Shown: positions 61,125-64,000 of the stretch, in pieces | Numbering within the stretch: the first letter of the stretch is position 1 | Layout: every line of letters begins with the position of its first letter | NCBI GenBank assembly: GCA_000469685.2 | Contig: LS997564.1 | Coordinates: 42,550,240-42,614,239, forward strand | Direction: 5' to 3' | DNA length: 64,000 nt | DNA from: Haemonchus contortus | Lineage: Eukaryota; Nematoda; Chromadorea; Rhabditida; Trichostrongylidae | Made by a program: the position numbers and the translations under genes | Notes under the pieces: model-generated | The model's database searches: none | The model's input: the letters and a program-made list of their open reading frames with translations, nothing else | Told to the model about the DNA's origin: nothing

Positions 61125-63031
61125 ATGGATAATGGCCAAGAGTACTGTGAACCGTCACAAGTATGTCTTGTCTTCATTTGTAGTTTTTACCTACTACTAC
61201 ACCACCCTGCCGACGTTATGTAAACGTGCTCAGTCAACATGAGGAATACCGGGTTATTCAGCTATGTTCGGGCAATGACGTCCACATTCTGTCTTGTTCG
61301 CCAACCCTACATCAATTTGCTGTCGGGGTAGCGATTGCCTCTGATATTGTAGACTAAACAACGATAATTATAGGTTCCTTGTCCTCCTCAATGCCTCTCA
61401 CCATCCGTTTGAGCGGGAAGTTTTAGTCAGATTTATTACTGACCTAGCCCAATTTCCAAGTTCATTTGTTTTCATTTTTCATTCGGAATCCGCATAAGAA
61501 ATGAAGTTGAGTTTAACCCATCTCCAAGAGCTTCTAATCCAGCGATCTCACGTCTTTCTACACTTCGTAACTTCTACTTGCAGTGGGCGAACCTTTGGAA
61601 ACAAGCGGTGAAAATTGGCCACTGAGAAGTCAAGGCTGTCAGAAACGAGAAATTGTGGGGCTGTAGCTCTTATGCGTAGCGTTCGAAGCTCTTGATAGTT
61701 TTCTCTTCTGAGGTAGTAGTAGGGAACGCTGCGCTGCAAGAAGCAGTTATTTTCGTTCGGTACTGGTTCAGCACGTCACTCGATCCAAAATTGGTAATTT
61801 CAATCGATGGCCCATTATGGTGTACCACACGTAGCGGTGTGACCCATAAACATCAATCATTTGTCCACCATTGTTTTTCGAAGCACGTTTTGTCTTACTA
61901 TTTTGGTATTGTTCCCTAAATTTCGTACCCTTCGTTATTTCTATTTCAGCGAATGGAAAACGCAAGTAGTCGAGCGTTCACGAATCGTGACCGTACCACG
62001 AATGCTCCAGACGTCCGAATAAGTAATGATTAGTGATATTAGGCAATTAATCAATTATTTCGTTTATTTAATAAATTGTATCGAATTGCACCTGCAACTT
62101 GGTGTACTAGCCTCAAACGTTTTCGCCCAATCTTCGTCTATTTTTCGGTTTGCAGGTGTCGAGGATTGGGGAGGATTTCCAAGTAGTTCCAATTCGGTCC
62201 CTCAAGAGAACGGAGGTTACTACTCAAGCGATGCCGGAGGCCGAAGGAGCAGTACTGGTGGGCTTTTTAATTTTTTTTTCAGAACATCTTGTTTGCATTT
62301 AGCTTCATCAGAGATCGATCGTCGGTGAAAAAGACAAATAGTAATTTGGTGGCATTGACTTTTGCGCTGCAAAAATGTAATGTTATTTGAGACACTCTCA
62401 AATAGACTTCTACGCTTTCTCGATTCGAAATGGTCAATTTCTTCATTACTCTGGTTCTGAGATACATAAAGGGATGAAGGTTTTTTTTCGAAAGACTTCT
62501 ACCTATTTTTTGAATTCAAAATGTTACGAACCGGTTCTCCAAAAAACTTTGAAGCACTCCTGAGTTTTTTCTCCTGGCTCTACTTTTTTGCTCTATTTTT
62601 TTGGGAGGGAGTAAGGGGTAGTGATCCTTTCGTACTCATTCAGTACAAGATTCCATGAAATATTTTGTTATGGGACCTCTAGCTCCATAAACAAAGCAGT
62701 TTACTCATTCTAAAGTTCAGGTCGACCAGCATCGTCTGTCATTGAAGCGGCGGATAGACTGCGTGGAGAATACGCACGTCTTCAACAAACAATTCACGAG
62801 AATCAAGAGGCACAATCGGTATTCCATCAAAACTTTAATATCATTCGAATACAATGGGAAATATAACTTTATTGTTTCAGTTATGTACAATGGTCACAGC
62901 AACTATTCCTTTCGTCTTTGTATTCGTCCTTAAAATGGTTTTTGATAACTTCTTTTCAATCCTTCGAATAGTCATCGCACTGGGGGGCTTTCTTGCAGTT
63001 GATTCAAGAGTCCAAGAGCTGTTCACAGCAG
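61125..63031 (+). CDS. 5' part of a membrane protein gene, possibly RNFT-like
   Basis: Five phase-compatible exons: 61125-61160 (MDNGQEYCEPSQ), 61950-62022, 62156-62257 (VEDWGGFPSSSNSVPQENGG), 62721-62818 (PASSVIEAADRLRGEYARLQ) and 62881-63031. The last encodes two hydrophobic stretches (TATIPFVFVFVLKMVF and ILRIVIALGGFLAV) followed by DSRVQELFTA, and ends in phase 1 at a GTACAA donor. A Ser-rich N-terminus followed by paired membrane spans of this kind recalls the RING-finger/transmembrane (RNFT) ubiquitin ligases, but this is only a resemblance and no RING is visible. I could not identify the next exon before 64000; the gene probably continues beyond the window. Confidence 0.45.
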
Positions 63032-64000
63032 GTACAACTGTTCCATGGCTTATTGTCTTCTTTCCATTTACTAAAATACTGTGAATGAATTGAATGTTTT
63101 ACCTGAAATCGTTTCATCATGAAGAATCAAAAGATCTGCGTCGTTGAGCTCCGAAAGCAGCCATGAGCTCACGCGTGAATCGCGCGCCCCCCTGTGCTAA
63201 GCAGTCGCGCTGTTATTGCGCTTACCTAGCTTTCGTAAGCATGGTTCTCTGTTTCCTTTTACAGTCGCAAACCTGGTTTCTTCCTCGACGAGAATTTTTG
63301 ATAGAATTTAAGAGGAAGGCCGCTTCCAAGCTTTCGGTTCACTCCCCTTGATGGTCGGTCGTCTGATTGTGAGTGGAAAATATTCATTATCATTAGGACT
63401 GCACCATTAACGGATTTCATGAATTCCTGAAGCCCCTGAAGCATCATGAACTTTTTATTTGATCTGCTAGATTCAGCTAGCCTGTTGGGAAGGCCCTTCA
63501 AAAACCATTCCTCCTTCAACGTGACCCCTTGCAGATGATGCTTATGAGAACAACTTTCCAGGCAATCAGAACATGAGCTTTTGAATTACACCTTACATTA
63601 CATTTCCTATCTGTACCTAACAGAACTATGGTCCGCTTCTGTTGACAGGCATCAAGCAATAGCAATTTTCTATCAGCCGGAATGCCAGATTCTTGAATTA
63701 CTGTTAGGATCATGGCGTCGCGCGCAGTTATCTAATTTTAGCGGCCGCGGTGGCGCCTTCTGGCCACGCATGTATTAATGAGTAGCAGCGGGCTCGAGCT
63801 AGCAAAACAAGGGAAAGCATTTTCAGCTCCCGTATTGGACACTGGACAGGGCCATAACTCGGGTCTCGTTTCTTCCAACAACCACCTTCTCGGACGTGGT
63901 CACCGCTCCCGAAAACGGGATTCTATGAGCCGCCAGCCTTTCGGTCGCGTCTATCCCTTCTTTTATCCTTTAGCTGTTGGACGGTTGAGCTGGATATATA
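63032..64000. other. No exon recognised; probable intron or gene flank
   Basis: Short frames on both strands, none phase-compatible with the donor at 63031 and none recognisable. The hypothetical acceptor at 63264 (TTTTACAG) leads to a stop after about 15 codons. Confidence 0.35.

Noticed and set aside
63735..63790. Cloning-vector polylinker (GCGGCCGCGGTGGCG)
   Set aside because: It resembles NotI/SacII polylinker order only over about 15 bases and the flanks do not match any vector site order I know.

Overview
The window is animal DNA and almost certainly from a nematode, probably a clade V (rhabditid/strongylid, hookworm-like) species. It carries many short exons separated by AT-rich introns with TTTCAG-type acceptors, acceptors a few bases upstream of several start codons (as expected for spliced-leader trans-splicing), and a cuticlin of the CUT-6 type. 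I rebuilt the genes by hand from exon sequences, splice-site phases and remembered protein families; no database was searched.

Layout, left to right. 2157-7381 (+): DCN1-like neddylation factor, complete, 261 aa. 11575-9728 (-): U5 snRNP protein Dim1/TXNL4A, complete, 142 aa, followed 165 bp downstream on the same strand by Mediator subunit MED21 (9562-8868), a candidate operon. 12643-20731 (+): RanGAP (ran-2 type) whose exons encode two complete leucine-rich-repeat RanGAP domains in tandem, each with its own acidic tail, in one phase-compatible model of about 924 aa. 28998-22232 (-): a CUT-6-like cuticlin (signal peptide, von Willebrand A domain, ZP domain, furin site). 31824-43697 (+): a citron homologue without the kinase domain (coiled coil, C1, PH, CNH; 32 exons, about 1386 aa). 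47445-45927 (-): cytidine deaminase, complete, 143 aa, with a possible small membrane-protein ORF just upstream. 50190-60269 (+): translation initiation factor eIF5B (iffb-1 type; 28 exons, about 1152 aa). 61125-63031 (+): the 5' part of an unidentified gene with two hydrophobic segments, perhaps RNFT-like.

The spaces between genes and the larger introns hold repeats: two SINE-like families (one tRNA-related and found as palindromic pairs), a 526 bp Tc1/mariner-type MITE with TA target duplication inside an intron of the Dim1 gene, a 664 bp long-terminal-inverted-repeat element inside the RanGAP gene, several near-perfect hairpins, a 545 bp (CTGT)n tract and a region of GGGCGG palindromes spaced about 147 bp apart inside the citron gene.

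The genes are mostly housekeeping (splicing, transcription, neddylation, Ran cycle, translation initiation, pyrimidine salvage, cytokinesis) and do not form one pathway. No CRISPR array, rRNA or convincing functional tRNA gene was seen. The most notable observation is the double-domain RanGAP.
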